Shown: positions 28,581 through 36,905 of the stretch, piece by piece
Position numbering within the stretch: the stretch's first letter is position 1
Layout of the letters: every line of letters starts with the position of its first letter
NCBI GenBank assembly: GCA_017642885.1
Contig: JAEPOM010000020.1
Location: forward strand, 1 to 64,000
Direction: 5' to 3'
Source of the DNA: Henriciella sp.
GTDB taxonomy: Bacteria; Pseudomonadota; Alphaproteobacteria; Caulobacterales; Hyphomonadaceae
DNA: 64,000 nucleotides
The notes under the pieces: model-generated
The model's database searches: none
What the model was told of the DNA's origin: nothing
The model's input: only the letters and a program-made list of their open reading frames with translations
Made by a program: the position numbers and the translations under genes

Positions 28581-30035
28581 ATGCAGCTTCGCGTCGTTAT
28601 CCTGGCCCTCGGCATCATGACCGCCCTTCTCGGCGCGGCCATGATCCCGTGCTGGTTGCTCGACGTCGCTGACGGGCGGGCCGAATGGCCGGTCTTCGCC
28701 GCCAGCGCGACGATGCTGCTCCTGTTTGGAGGCGGTCTTGTTGTTTTGTCGGGCGGGCGGCCGGAGCGAACCGGACCGCGCGAGGCGTTCCTCCTCACCG
28801 TGCTCGTCTGGGTCGTCCTACCCGCGATGGCCGCGATCCCGTTCATGGGAATCGGCATGAGTTTCACAAACGCGATGTTTGAAAGCATATCCGGTCTTAC
28901 GACTACCGGATCGACGGTGATGACTGAACTGGATGACCAGCCTCGCGGCATTCTGCTTTGGCGCGCAATCTTGCAATGGTTTGGCGGCATCGGAATTATC
29001 GTTACCGCGATCGCTATCCTGCCAATGCTGCGTGTGGGCGGGATGCAGCTCTTCCAGCTGGAAAGCTCAGACGTGGCCGGCAAGTTCATGCCGCGGATTG
29101 GCGAGATCTCGGCCCAGATTGGCATGATCTACCTGTTCATCTCGATCAGCTGCGCGCTCGCCTATATGCTGTCCGGCATGAACACGTTCGACGCCGTGGC
29201 GCACGCCATGACCACAGTCGCAGCGGGTGGCTACTCCACACACGACGCCTCGTTCGGCGCGTTTTATGAAACAGCTGCGGTACCGACCGCCATCTTCTTC
29301 ATGATCATTGCGGGATTGCCATTCAGCTTGCTGGCACTCGCCATGATCCATGGCCGTGTGAAGCCGCTGCTCTTTGACCCGCAACCACGATTATTCATCA
29401 CGCTGATCGCGGTGATCACGACTCTTGTCTTCTTCCTGCGGGTTATCGCCGACCAGGATTATGTCATCATCAGCCCGATCAATGGCTATATCGAGACCTT
29501 GTTCAACGTCGTCTCAGTCCTGACCGGCACCGGGTATGCGACGACGCCCTATGATGGCTGGGGCGAGCCAATCGTGATGATCTTCCTGATTACGATCTTC
29601 TTAGGGGGTTGCGCTGGTTCAGCGGCTTGCGGGATCAAGATGTTCCGCCTGGAAATCACATTCCGTGCCGTCCTCGCCCATGCGCAGCAAATGGTCAGCC
29701 CGAACCGCGTCGTCCGCATTCGCTATGGCGGCAAAGTCATCGACAATGATACATTGCAATCTGTGATGGTCTTCGTCTTCCTGTATCTTGGGACGTTTGT
29801 CGCCGCCGCCATCCTGCTCAGCCTGACCGGCGAGTCGCCGCTTACGGCTATCTCCGGGGCGGCAACCAGTGTGTCGAATGTTGGTCCTGGCCTGGGCCCG
29901 GATATTGGCCCTGCAGGCACGTTCGAAGGGCTAACCGATCGCGGCAAGTGGATCTGCGCCGTCGCCATGCTGCTCGGACGGCTCGAATTCACCGCTGTGT
30001 TTGTTCTGATGACCCGGCGGTTCTGGCGCGGATAA
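28581..30035 (+). CDS. trkH: Potassium uptake protein TrkH
   Basis: TrkH is the membrane channel subunit of the Trk potassium uptake system, gated by TrkA. The 484-residue protein has about ten membrane segments and the four selectivity loops: GLTTTGS (near residue 110), TTVAAGGYSTH (near 213), VLTGTGYAT (near 315) and TSVSNVGPGLG (near 430). trkA is not in the window. It reads away from the dcw cluster, and proA follows after 49 bases. Confidence 0.95.
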   Translation: MQLRVVILALGIMTALLGAAMIPCWLLDVADGRAEWPVFAASATMLLLFGGGLVVLSGGRPERTGPREAFLLTVLVWVVLPAMAAIPFMGIGMSFTNAMFESISGLTTTGSTVMTELDDQPRGILLWRAILQWFGGIGIIVTAIAILPMLRVGGMQLFQLESSDVAGKFMPRIGEISAQIGMIYLFISISCALAYMLSGMNTFDAVAHAMTTVAAGGYSTHDASFGAFYETAAVPTAIFFMIIAGLPFSLLALAMIHGRVKPLLFDPQPRLFITLIAVITTLVFFLRVIADQDYVIISPINGYIETLFNVVSVLTGTGYATTPYDGWGEPIVMIFLITIFLGGCAGSAACGIKMFRLEITFRAVLAHAQQMVSPNRVVRIRYGGKVIDNDTLQSVMVFVFLYLGTFVAAAILLSLTGESPLTAISGAATSVSNVGPGLGPDIGPAGTFEGLTDRGKWICAVAMLLGRLEFTAVFVLMTRRFWRG

Positions 30036-30084
30036 TTTAGATTCTCTCATTGCTCCGCTGGCCCAAATCCGGCAGAAGCACGCC

Positions 30085-31371
30085 ATGGCCGATACAATGC
30101 ACACACCGACTGAAGATCTGCACGCCGCTATGCTCAGCATGGGCACGCAGGCCCGTACCGCATCCGCAACCCTGGCCAAGGCCGGACCGGACGCGCGGAC
30201 CCGCGGCATTCGTGCTATGGCGGATGCCTTGATCGCGGCAGAAAACGACGTGCTCGCAGCAAATGCTGAGGACCTTGCGGGCGGCAAGGAAAAGGGCCTG
30301 TCCGCTGCAATGATGGACCGCTTGGCACTCGATGGCGCCCGCGTCGCCGGCATTGCCGAAGCGCTCCGCGCCGTCGCCGAACTGCCAGATCCTGTCGGCA
30401 CAGAGATTGCGCGCTGGACGGTTCCTTCAGGCCTCGACATTGCCCGCGTGCGCACACCCCTGGGCGTCATTGGCATTATCTATGAAGCGCGTCCGAATGT
30501 GACCGCGGACGCGGCCGCTCTGTGCATCCGTTCGGGTAACTCTGCCATCTTGCGCGCAGGTAGCGAAAGCCTTCAGTCTGCCATCGCGATTGCTGATGCT
30601 TTGCGCGCCGGGCTTGCTTCAGTCGGGTTACCGGCAGACGCAGTACAACTGGTTCAAACCAAGGATCGCGCGGCTGTTGGTCATATGCTTACGGGCCTCA
30701 ATGGTAGTGTGGATGTGATCGTCCCGCGCGGCGGCAAGAGCCTCGTCGCGCGCGTTCAGGACGAAGCCCGCGTGCCGGTCATCGGTCATTTGGAAGGCCT
30801 GTGTCATACTTATGTCGATGCTGCAGCCGACCCGCAAAAAGCGATCGACATTGTCGTCAACGCCAAGATGCGCCGGACAGGAATCTGCGGCGCAACCGAA
30901 ACGCTTTTGATTGATCAGGCTATTGCGACCGAGCTGCTTCCTGGCATCGCCGCAACCCTCACCGATGCAGGCTGCACCCTGAAAGGGGATGACGCCGCAC
31001 AGGCCTTAGCGGCGAACATCCAACCCGCCAATGAAGAAGACTGGCGCACCGAGTATCTCGACACGATCATCTCCGTCCGGGTCGTGGACGGCGTTGAAGG
31101 CGCGATGGCGCATATCGAAACCTACGGCACCAGCCATACCGAATGCATCATTACGGAAGACCAAGAGACTGCAGAACGATTTCTCGCTGAAGTCGATTCC
31201 GGGATCGTCATGCATAATGCTTCGACCCAGTTTGCCGATGGCGGCCAGTTTGGCATGGGCGCAGAGATCGGAATTGCGACGGGCCGCATTCATGCCCGCG
31301 GTCCTGTCGGCGCGGAGCAGCTGACCATTTTCAAATACCAGGTCCGCGGCACCGGCCAGACGCGCCCATAA
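30085..31371 (+). CDS. proA: Gamma-glutamyl phosphate reductase
   Basis: ProA reduces gamma-glutamyl phosphate to the semialdehyde with NADPH, the second step of proline synthesis. The 428-residue aldehyde dehydrogenase-fold protein has GVIGIIYEARPNVT (near residue 130), SLVARVQDEARVPVIGHL (near 220) and the catalytic Cys in MRRTGICGATETLL (near 268). ATGs at 30085 and 30100 are both possible. proB is not adjacent. nadD follows by 15 bases. Confidence 0.96.
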   Translation: MADTMHTPTEDLHAAMLSMGTQARTASATLAKAGPDARTRGIRAMADALIAAENDVLAANAEDLAGGKEKGLSAAMMDRLALDGARVAGIAEALRAVAELPDPVGTEIARWTVPSGLDIARVRTPLGVIGIIYEARPNVTADAAALCIRSGNSAILRAGSESLQSAIAIADALRAGLASVGLPADAVQLVQTKDRAAVGHMLTGLNGSVDVIVPRGGKSLVARVQDEARVPVIGHLEGLCHTYVDAAADPQKAIDIVVNAKMRRTGICGATETLLIDQAIATELLPGIAATLTDAGCTLKGDDAAQALAANIQPANEEDWRTEYLDTIISVRVVDGVEGAMAHIETYGTSHTECIITEDQETAERFLAEVDSGIVMHNASTQFADGGQFGMGAEIGIATGRIHARGPVGAEQLTIFKYQVRGTGQTRP

Positions 31372-31386
31372 AGACAGGCGATACCG

Positions 31387-31992
31387 ATGGCCCACCTCCG
31401 CCCTGCCGCGCACCTGCCGCCGACCAGCACACGCGCGCGCATCGGTCTGTTTGGCGGCAGTTTCGATCCGCCTCATCGCGGTCACTTACACGTCGCCGAG
31501 ATCGCCATGCAGCGACTGAACCTGGACCAGGTCTGGTGGTTCCCGACCCCCGGCAATCCGCTCAAGGAAGCTCCGAGCGATTATGAAGCCCGGCTGGGCG
31601 CTGTTCGGATCCTGACCGGAAACAATCGCGCCTTCGAGGTCAGCGATATCGAACACCGAATGCACCTTCGCTATACGGTCGATCTGGTACGGCTTCTGCG
31701 CAAGCACTGCCCGCATGCCAAGCTGACCTGGATCATGGGCGGAGACAGCCTGATGACGTTCCATCACTGGAAAGACTGGAAGGCGCTCGCTCATTTGGTT
31801 CCGGTGGCCGTGGTCGCCCGCCCGGGGTTTGAGCTTGCCGCCAGGTTCAGCCCGTTCGCCAAGGCGTTCCGCCAAAACCGCTTGCCTGACCGCGGCGCCC
31901 GGATCTTGCCCGGGCATGCAACCCCGGCTTGGATTTATCTCCCAGCTCCGCTAAATCCGCTGTCCTCGACAGCCATCCGGAACGCGCTCTGA
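31387..31992 (+). CDS. nadD: Nicotinate-nucleotide adenylyltransferase
   Basis: NadD makes deamido-NAD from nicotinate mononucleotide and ATP. The 201-residue protein shows the nucleotidyltransferase start GLFGGSFDPPHRGHL (near residue 20), WWFPTPGNPLK (near 48), WIMGGDSLM (near 116) and the C-terminal SSTAIRNAL (ISSTxIR class). The family order proA-nadD-rsfS-rlmH is usual in alphaproteobacteria, but here a short asparaginase-like gene is inserted after nadD with a TGATG overlap. Confidence 0.96.
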   Translation: MAHLRPAAHLPPTSTRARIGLFGGSFDPPHRGHLHVAEIAMQRLNLDQVWWFPTPGNPLKEAPSDYEARLGAVRILTGNNRAFEVSDIEHRMHLRYTVDLVRLLRKHCPHAKLTWIMGGDSLMTFHHWKDWKALAHLVPVAVVARPGFELAARFSPFAKAFRQNRLPDRGARILPGHATPAWIYLPAPLNPLSSTAIRNAL

Positions 31993-32483
31993 TGACCAAA
32001 TTGCATGTATTCACAACCGGCGGCACGATCGACAAAGTCTATTTCGACGCTTTGTCAGAATTCCAGGTTGGCGAGTCGCCTCTTGATGCGATTTTGCGTG
32101 AAGCGAATGTCGGCATCGAGTACGACCTCACCTCTTTGATGCGCAAAGACAGCCTCGAGCTAACCGACGAAGACCGAAGCACGATTTATGAGGCCGTAGC
32201 AGAAACAGACGCCGCTCACATTCTGATCACGCATGGCACCGACACGATGGCCCAGACGGCGGAACGGCTACGCGGCATCGAGAACAAGACGATCATCCTG
32301 ACCGGGTCGATGCAACCGGCCCGTCTGCGCTCCACGGATGCGATCTTCAATGTCGGCTTTGCTATCGCCGCCGCGCAGCTGCAATCGCCCGGCGTTTACA
32401 TCGCTATGAATGGCCGCGTTTTCCCGGCCGGGCATGTCCGTAAGGACCGCACTGCTGGTCAATTTGTCGATGCGAATAGCTGA
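31992..32483 (+). CDS. Short asparaginase-domain protein
   Basis: A 163-residue protein matching only the N-terminal domain of L-asparaginases. The first catalytic Thr is in TTGGTIDK (near residue 9) and the second Thr-Asp pair in THGTDTMAQTA (near 78), then ILTGSMQPARL. The C-terminal domain of the usual 320-350 residue enzyme is absent, and the ending (HVRKDRTAGQFVDAN) looks natural, so this seems to be the known single-domain type and not a truncation. Its substrate is unknown. The ATG overlaps the nadD stop, so it is coupled. Confidence 0.8.
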   Translation: MTKLHVFTTGGTIDKVYFDALSEFQVGESPLDAILREANVGIEYDLTSLMRKDSLELTDEDRSTIYEAVAETDAAHILITHGTDTMAQTAERLRGIENKTIILTGSMQPARLRSTDAIFNVGFAIAAAQLQSPGVYIAMNGRVFPAGHVRKDRTAGQFVDANS

Positions 32484-32581
32484 GACTAAAAAACAAAGCA
32501 GCCAGTGTTGCCGATAATCCCTAGGCCGCACGCGCGACGCATGTTAGGATCGGCTAAGAAACAACTTTATGGAGCTGCACC

Positions 32582-32977
32582 CTGCCCGCTGCAAAAACTG
32601 AGACCAATTCGGCTCGCGCGACCAGTATTGAAGACATCCGCGCCTTCTCAGACACGATCATCGCCTCACTGGAAGATGACAAAGCCGAAGATCTCACCGT
32701 CATTGATCTGACGGAGAAATCCTCCCTCGCAGACATCATGATTATCGCTTCGGGTCGTTCGGCCCGTCATGTGACGTCTATTGCCACGCACCTGGCCCAG
32801 AAGGTGAAGGACAAGAAGGGCGAGTCGCCCAAGCTTGAAGGCCTGCCAAATGCGGACTGGGTTCTGATCGATCTCGGCGACGTCATTGTGCACCTGTTCC
32901 GCCCGGAAGTTCGCGCCTTTTACAATCTGGAAAAGATCTGGGCCGGTGATAGCGGTCACCGCCCTTCTGACGTTTAA
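32582..32977 (+). CDS. rsfS: Ribosome silencing factor RsfS, with no standard start codon
   Basis: RsfS binds ribosomal protein uL14 and blocks subunit joining when nutrients are short. Family features are VIDLTEKSSLADIMIIASG, RHVTSIATHL, EGLPNADWVLIDLGDVIVHLF and RAFYNLEKIW. The open frame runs from just after a TAA (32555-32557) with no ATG, GTG or TTG before the conserved part. The best start is a CTG at 32582, 7 bases after GGAG, giving 131 residues, a normal length. An ATG at 32569 lies in another frame and stops after 10 codons. A one-base error in the A5 run at 32592-32596 would join the two frames. Confidence 0.85.
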   Translation: MPAAKTETNSARATSIEDIRAFSDTIIASLEDDKAEDLTVIDLTEKSSLADIMIIASGRSARHVTSIATHLAQKVKDKKGESPKLEGLPNADWVLIDLGDVIVHLFRPEVRAFYNLEKIWAGDSGHRPSDV

Positions 32978-32986
32978 ACCCTGTAG

Positions 32987-33451
32987 ATGCACATCACTCT
33001 GATCAGCGTGGGCAAGCTCAAGACGGGCCCCGAAAAAGCGCTGGTGGACGATTATGTCTCCAGATTCAACAAGTCAGGCCCTTCGATCGGCTTGCGATCC
33101 CTGAAGCTTGTTGATCTGGCGAGTGGCGGCGGGCTGGAAGCGGAAGGCAAGCTGATCCTGAACGCCGTACCGCCGGGCGCGCATGTGCTGCGTCTCGACG
33201 AGCATGGTGCCGCGCTCACGTCCGTAAAGTTCGCCAATCAGATCGCACAGCTTCGCGATCGCGGAACGCCTCAGCTTTGTTTCCTCATCGGCGGCGCTGA
33301 AGGCTATAGTGAAGCTGTACGCGCAGCTTACCCGAACACGCTGGCGCTGGGCCCGCAAACCTGGCCACATCGATTGGTCAAAGCGATGCTATCAGAACAG
33401 CTCTATCGCGCCGTCAGTCTTCTGGCAGGTCTGCCCTATCACAAGGTTTGA
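32987..33451 (+). CDS. rlmH: 23S rRNA (pseudouridine1915-N3)-methyltransferase
   Basis: RlmH methylates pseudouridine 1915 in helix 69 of 23S rRNA. The 154-residue SPOUT-fold protein starts MHITLISVGKLK and has LRLDEHGAALTSVKFA (near residue 67), CFLIGGAEGYS (near 97) and the C-terminal knot region PHRLVKAMLSEQLYRA ending GLPYHKV. It lies 9 bases after rsfS, its usual partner. Confidence 0.97.
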   Translation: MHITLISVGKLKTGPEKALVDDYVSRFNKSGPSIGLRSLKLVDLASGGGLEAEGKLILNAVPPGAHVLRLDEHGAALTSVKFANQIAQLRDRGTPQLCFLIGGAEGYSEAVRAAYPNTLALGPQTWPHRLVKAMLSEQLYRAVSLLAGLPYHKV

Positions 33452-33453
33452 GC

Positions 33454-34305
33454 CTATTTCGGGGACATCCCGAACCGCTTCCAGAAGAACCCGTCGACCA
33501 CGCGCTTCGGCAGCAGCATGGGCAGCGTAAAGTTCGTCAGCTTGTCCGGAACCGGTGCGTAGCGGGCTTTCGGGTCTTTCGCGCTCAGCGCGGTTTCAAT
33601 CGTCTTCGCAATGATGATGGGATCGAGCCCGGTGCGGCCGCCGTCCAGCATGGTTTCGCTAAAGATTTCGATCGGTTTGGCCCAGGGCGAATTGGCATAC
33701 GGGTTGGAGCTGTTGCTCTTTTCAGCTTTGTCCCAGATCGGTGTTTTAACCGCGCCCGGCCCAACCGCGATGGCGTCAATGCCGAATAGAACCAATTCCC
33801 GGCGCAGACTGTCGGTTATGCTCTCCACGGCGTGCTTGGTCGCGGTATAGGCGCCGAGGAAAGGCGCGGAAAGCCGACCGCCGACACTCGTAATATTGAC
33901 GATGCGGCCCGGCGCCCCTTCAAGGCTTTGATCCATTCCGAGCAGGGGTGCAAAAGCCTGGCTGGCGCGCAGCAAGCCGAAGACATTCACCGAGAAATGC
34001 GCTTCGAACTGATCCAAAGGTTGTAGGGCCAACGGCCCCATATTGGCGATCCCGGCATTGTTGACGAGGCCTGCGAGTTTCTGCCCATCGAGCGCAGCGC
34101 GGACAGTTTCCACGGCAGCATCGACTTGTTCAGGTTGGGTCACATCGAGCAGGATCGGCTTGATACGGTCATCCGCGTCTACGAGTGCGGCGCCGTCGGC
34201 CTCCTTGCGGATGCCAGCGAAGACCTGCCATCCCTGCGCAGCGAGATACTCCGCGGTGGCGCGGCCAATGCCCGTCGAGGCGCCTGTGATTACGACTGTC
34301 TTCAT
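33454..34305 (-). CDS. SDR family oxidoreductase
   Basis: A 283-residue classical short-chain dehydrogenase. It has the NAD(P) motif TGASTGIG (near residue 7), LVNNAGIANMG (near 81), a catalytic Ser in NITSVGG (near 140) and YTATK (near 154). The general look is that of retinol dehydrogenase-like SDRs; the substrate is unknown. It is convergent with rlmH, with only 2 bases between the stops. A strong A/T-rich inverted repeat lies about 25 bases before its start. Confidence 0.88.
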   Translation of the reverse strand: MKTVVITGASTGIGRATAEYLAAQGWQVFAGIRKEADGAALVDADDRIKPILLDVTQPEQVDAAVETVRAALDGQKLAGLVNNAGIANMGPLALQPLDQFEAHFSVNVFGLLRASQAFAPLLGMDQSLEGAPGRIVNITSVGGRLSAPFLGAYTATKHAVESITDSLRRELVLFGIDAIAVGPGAVKTPIWDKAEKSNSSNPYANSPWAKPIEIFSETMLDGGRTGLDPIIIAKTIETALSAKDPKARYAPVPDKLTNFTLPMLLPKRVVDGFFWKRFGMSPK

Positions 34306-34329
34306 AAAGCCTGGTCCTAGGTTGCGTTA

Positions 34330-34355
34330 TTTTATATACGGAGTGATATATAAAA
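34330..34355. promoter_or_regulatory. A/T-rich inverted repeat before an SDR gene
   Basis: TTTTATATAC, 6 bases, ATATATAAAA: 10-base arms with one mismatch, 25 bases upstream of the SDR start. The place and symmetry suggest a repressor operator over the promoter. The base content stands out from its GC-rich surroundings. Confidence 0.5.
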
Positions 34356-34359
34356 TGGA

Positions 34360-34866
34360 TTAAGTTTTGCCAGCGCCGCCGCGTATGACCTTCAATTGCG
34401 GGGGTTTCTTTGGTTTCGCCTGCACCGAAATTGGCGGTTTTGGCCCAGCTTCAGGGTCACTTGATAGGTCACTGGCACGAACCAGCTGCGGCTTGTTCGG
34501 TCTCGGCTTCGCTGCGGGCTCAGGCGCTGGGACCTCCAGATCCTCGTCGATCTGACGGACCCGCGGGGATGTTTTGCGCTTGAAACCGCCTTTGCTGCCA
34601 AAGCCCGATTTCCCCTTGCCGCGGGCTTTCTTGTCGATCTCGCGCAGTTTCACGTGCTGCAACGCGGACAAGGCTTCGTCAGATTGGCCCTTTTCCAGAT
34701 CATGAAAGGCCGACCCGAATTTCTCGATCCGCTCTTCCACTTCTTCGAGGAATTGCTTTTCCCAGTCCGAAAGCGGCGGGCCCAGCCCCTGTTCGGCGAG
34801 CATCGCTGCCTTGCGCAGTTTGCGCAGGGCTTTGCGTTTCTTTCGCTCGTCGACATCGCGGGACAT
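34360..34866 (-). CDS. Hypothetical basic, helical protein
   Basis: A 168-residue protein not recognised. The N-terminal half is highly charged and probably helical (DERKKRKALRKLRKAAMLAE, then a helix near residues 38-55). It is followed by a Gly/Lys patch (KKARGKGKSGFGSKGGFKRK) and a long Pro/Lys-rich, probably disordered tail. No membrane segment. Such basic tails often bind nucleic acid, but this is inference. The gene gapR lies 46 bases upstream in the same direction. Confidence 0.6.
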   Translation of the reverse strand: MSRDVDERKKRKALRKLRKAAMLAEQGLGPPLSDWEKQFLEEVEERIEKFGSAFHDLEKGQSDEALSALQHVKLREIDKKARGKGKSGFGSKGGFKRKTSPRVRQIDEDLEVPAPEPAAKPRPNKPQLVRASDLSSDPEAGPKPPISVQAKPKKPPQLKVIRGGAGKT

Positions 34867-34912
34867 GCCCGCAAGTCTAGTGCGATCCGGTCATGTCGGG
34901 CAAGCGCAGCGC

Positions 34913-35173
34913 CTAGAGCTCGCCGAGGGCGTCCAGGTAAACTTCCAGGATGGCTTCCTGTTCGGCGCGCTCATCCCGGTCCTGCTTGCGCAGTCTGACG
35001 ACCGCGCGCAGCGCTTTGGTGTCATATCCGAGGGCTTTCGCCTCGCCGTAGACTTCCTTGATCTGCTCGGCGATCTCTTTCTTTTCTTCCTCGAGACGCT
35101 CGATCCGCTCCACCGTCAGGCGCAGCTTATCGCGCGCGGCTTCGGTGAGATTGTCGTTCATCGGTTCAGTCAT
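34913..35173 (-). CDS. gapR: GapR-type nucleoid-associated protein (DUF2312)
   Basis: GapR in Caulobacter binds overtwisted, A/T-rich DNA ahead of forks and aids topoisomerases and chromosome replication. The 86-residue protein has the DUF2312 helices: [20 protein letters not shown], then [20 protein letters not shown] and [20 protein letters not shown], with the Lys-rich DNA-facing residues. The ATG at 35173 is preceded by GAGAGA; ATGs at 35194 and 35161 are possible. It points to the alphaproteobacterial origin of the window. Confidence 0.93.
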   Translation of the reverse strand: MTEPMNDNLTEAARDKLRLTVERIERLEEEKKEIAEQIKEVYGEAKALGYDTKALRAVVRLRKQDRDERAEQEAILEVYLDALGEL

Positions 35174-35338
35174 AGCGTCTCTCGATTCATGCAATTGGCA
35201 AAAAGGAACCCCGGCTCCCTAATCGGAAAAAGGAGGGATGGCGAGCGACAATTGGGCTCGAACTGCAGCACGCGTCGCTAACGGGAAATTGAAACAACTG
35301 TGAGTGGACGATCCGCGTTCAAACGCTATCTGTTGTGC

Positions 35339-35866
35339 ATGATGAAAAACACGCTTTCCTCCCTTCGTCGCCGCACATTCCTTGCGGCCGCCCCCGCTGC
35401 ATTCGTGGCGGCTTGTTCTGGCGCTGGAAATTCAGGTCAGGCTTTTGCCAACACACCCAGTGCTGATTTCGCTGATAGCGAATGGCGGAACTTGACCAAG
35501 GATGAGTGGAAGGCACGCCTCGAACCACTCGCATTCCGGGTCCTGCGCGAAGAGGCCACCGAGCGGGCCTTCACCTCGCCTCTCAATGATGAGAAGCGCG
35601 ACGGTGTCTTCCATTGTGCGGGCTGCGATCTCGCCGTTTTCGAGAGCGCCAAAAAATATGATAGCGGCACCGGTTGGCCGAGTTTCTACGATTACATTCC
35701 CGGCACGCTGGGGTTCAAGGAAGACAACAAGCTCTGGATGACCCGGACAGAGTATCATTGCGCTCGCTGCGGCGGGCATCATGGTCATGTCTTCACCGAT
35801 GGTCCGGCCCCGACCGGCCTGCGCTATTGCAACAATGGCGCGGCGCTGACGTTTAAGCCGGCTTAG
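35339..35866 (+). CDS. msrB: Exported methionine-(R)-sulfoxide reductase MsrB
   Basis: MsrB reduces methionine-R-sulfoxide in proteins. About 175 residues: a twin-arginine signal (LRRRTFLAAAPAAF) ending in a lipobox-like VAACSG, then the MsrB domain with two zinc CxxC pairs (HCAGCDL near residue 99, HCARCGGHHGHVF near 140), SGTGWPSF and the catalytic Cys in LRYCNNGAALTF. The tail CNNG differs from the common CINS but keeps the Cys. The signal implies a Tat-exported, perhaps lipid-anchored enzyme repairing envelope proteins. The start could also be the GTG at 35300. Confidence 0.92.
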   Translation: MMKNTLSSLRRRTFLAAAPAAFVAACSGAGNSGQAFANTPSADFADSEWRNLTKDEWKARLEPLAFRVLREEATERAFTSPLNDEKRDGVFHCAGCDLAVFESAKKYDSGTGWPSFYDYIPGTLGFKEDNKLWMTRTEYHCARCGGHHGHVFTDGPAPTGLRYCNNGAALTFKPA

Positions 35867-36303
35867 TCGGCCTTCTTCTCTCCGAACAAGTCCATCTGGT
35901 TTGGATCGATGAACCGCTTGCGAGAGCTTTTCTTGGTCCGGCCAGATTTGAAGTAGAGATCATCAGTGTGATCTTCCTGGTCGGCGTGCGGCGCTGGCGC
36001 CGGTTTTGGCTTCGGGGCGGGTTTCTTTTTCTTGACCTTGGCGAGCTTCCAATAGGTCACCGCCAGCACTGTTTTGCCTGACCCGTCCTCATAATGCTGA
36101 ACGAACCCATGACCGGGATTATCGGCCGCCTGTTCCATGATTTTGGGCAGATCTTTTTCCGATGGAGTAATCCATTCGGTTTCGAGCGCATCTATCGCGA
36201 CATCGCCGGCAAGATCTTCCGCCTCATAGCGTGTCCGCGCGGCCTCCATCGTGCCCTTCAGGGCATCGCGGGCGGTCTTACCGAGAGGGTATGCGTGGCT
36301 CAT
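35863..36303 (-). CDS. Hypothetical protein with a sliding-clamp-like C-terminal motif
   Basis: A 146-residue unrecognised protein. The N-terminal half (about residues 1-90) looks folded, with DNPGHGFVQHYEDGSGKTVLAVTYWKLAKV. A Lys/Pro-rich linker follows, and near the end RKRFIDPNQMDLFGEKK. The sequence QMDLF is one step from the beta-clamp binding consensus QL[SD]LF, and its place in a flexible tail is typical of such motifs. It sits just downstream of mmcB, on the same strand. A role with the replication clamp is inference. Confidence 0.6.
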   Translation of the reverse strand: MSHAYPLGKTARDALKGTMEAARTRYEAEDLAGDVAIDALETEWITPSEKDLPKIMEQAADNPGHGFVQHYEDGSGKTVLAVTYWKLAKVKKKKPAPKPKPAPAPHADQEDHTDDLYFKSGRTKKSSRKRFIDPNQMDLFGEKKAD

Positions 36304-36348
36304 AGGGGCGCAGCTAGGGCTGAGGGGGCAAAGAGTCCATAGGGCATC

Positions 36349-36792
36349 TTAAGCAATCACAGGCTGATACAGGCGCGTTGCCGCAAGTCGTGCAAACCTC
36401 AATGTCACGGCCTTGCGCCTGGCTGCTACCAATTTCTCGCACTCTGGTTCCCGCAGAATGGCGCCGCCAAAAGCGTCGGCGATAATAAGACCGGTATCAT
36501 CCGGGATCAGATCCTGCGGGAACTCATGCCCGACCGCAAAATAGAATCGGTCGCAGAAAGGCCGGTATTCTGGCCACTTCTGATCGCTGCGAAAATCAGC
36601 CACAGAAGACTTGATCTCGACAATCGTAATCTCGCCGCCCGGTCCGATGGCAGCGACATCAGCGCGGCGGCCATTGGCGAGAGTCATTTCCGTCACGCCG
36701 GCAAAACCATGGTCCGTCATCAGGCGCAAAACGCCGCGAGCGATCTGCTGTGCAACGGGATCTTGTACCACTTCCGCGTCGATGTCCTGCAC
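36349..36792 (-). CDS. mmcB: MmcB family DNA repair protein
   Basis: MmcB (DUF1052) is an SOS-induced protein linked to mitomycin C resistance in Caulobacter. The 147-residue protein has a PD-(D/E)XK nuclease-like core: NGRRADVAAIG (Asp), then ITIVEIKSSVADFRSD (Glu-x-Lys), and FYFAVGHEFP. I choose the GTG at 36792, with GGGAGG 5 bases upstream, over the ATG at 36852, because the longer form would run through a LexA box that then lies just upstream of the gene. Confidence 0.88.
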   Translation of the reverse strand: MQDIDAEVVQDPVAQQIARGVLRLMTDHGFAGVTEMTLANGRRADVAAIGPGGEITIVEIKSSVADFRSDQKWPEYRPFCDRFYFAVGHEFPQDLIPDDTGLIIADAFGGAILREPECEKLVAARRKAVTLRFARLAATRLYQPVIA

Positions 36793-36808
36793 ATTTGCCT
36801 CCCGCCAT

Positions 36809-36823
36809 GTTCTCAAGATGTTC
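36809..36823 (-). promoter_or_regulatory. lexA box: LexA (SOS) box upstream of mmcB
   Basis: GTTC, 7 bases, GTTC: a perfect match to the alphaproteobacterial LexA consensus, 17-31 bases before the chosen mmcB start. It fits the known SOS control of mmcB and supports the start. Confidence 0.8.
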
Positions 36824-36854
36824 CAGAATACGATTCTCGCCGGAGAGGTCAAAC

Positions 36855-36884
36855 AAAAAAGCCCCGGCGCGCGGCCGGGGCTTT
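36855..36884 (-). terminator. Intrinsic terminator after the BI-1 family gene
   Basis: AAAGCCCCGGC and GCCGGGGCTTT pair around GCGCG. Read on the minus strand the stem is followed by a run of six T, a canonical terminator for the BI-1 gene, 22 bases past its stop. Confidence 0.9.
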
Positions 36885-36905
36885 AAAATTAGGATTTGCA
36901 GGCCG

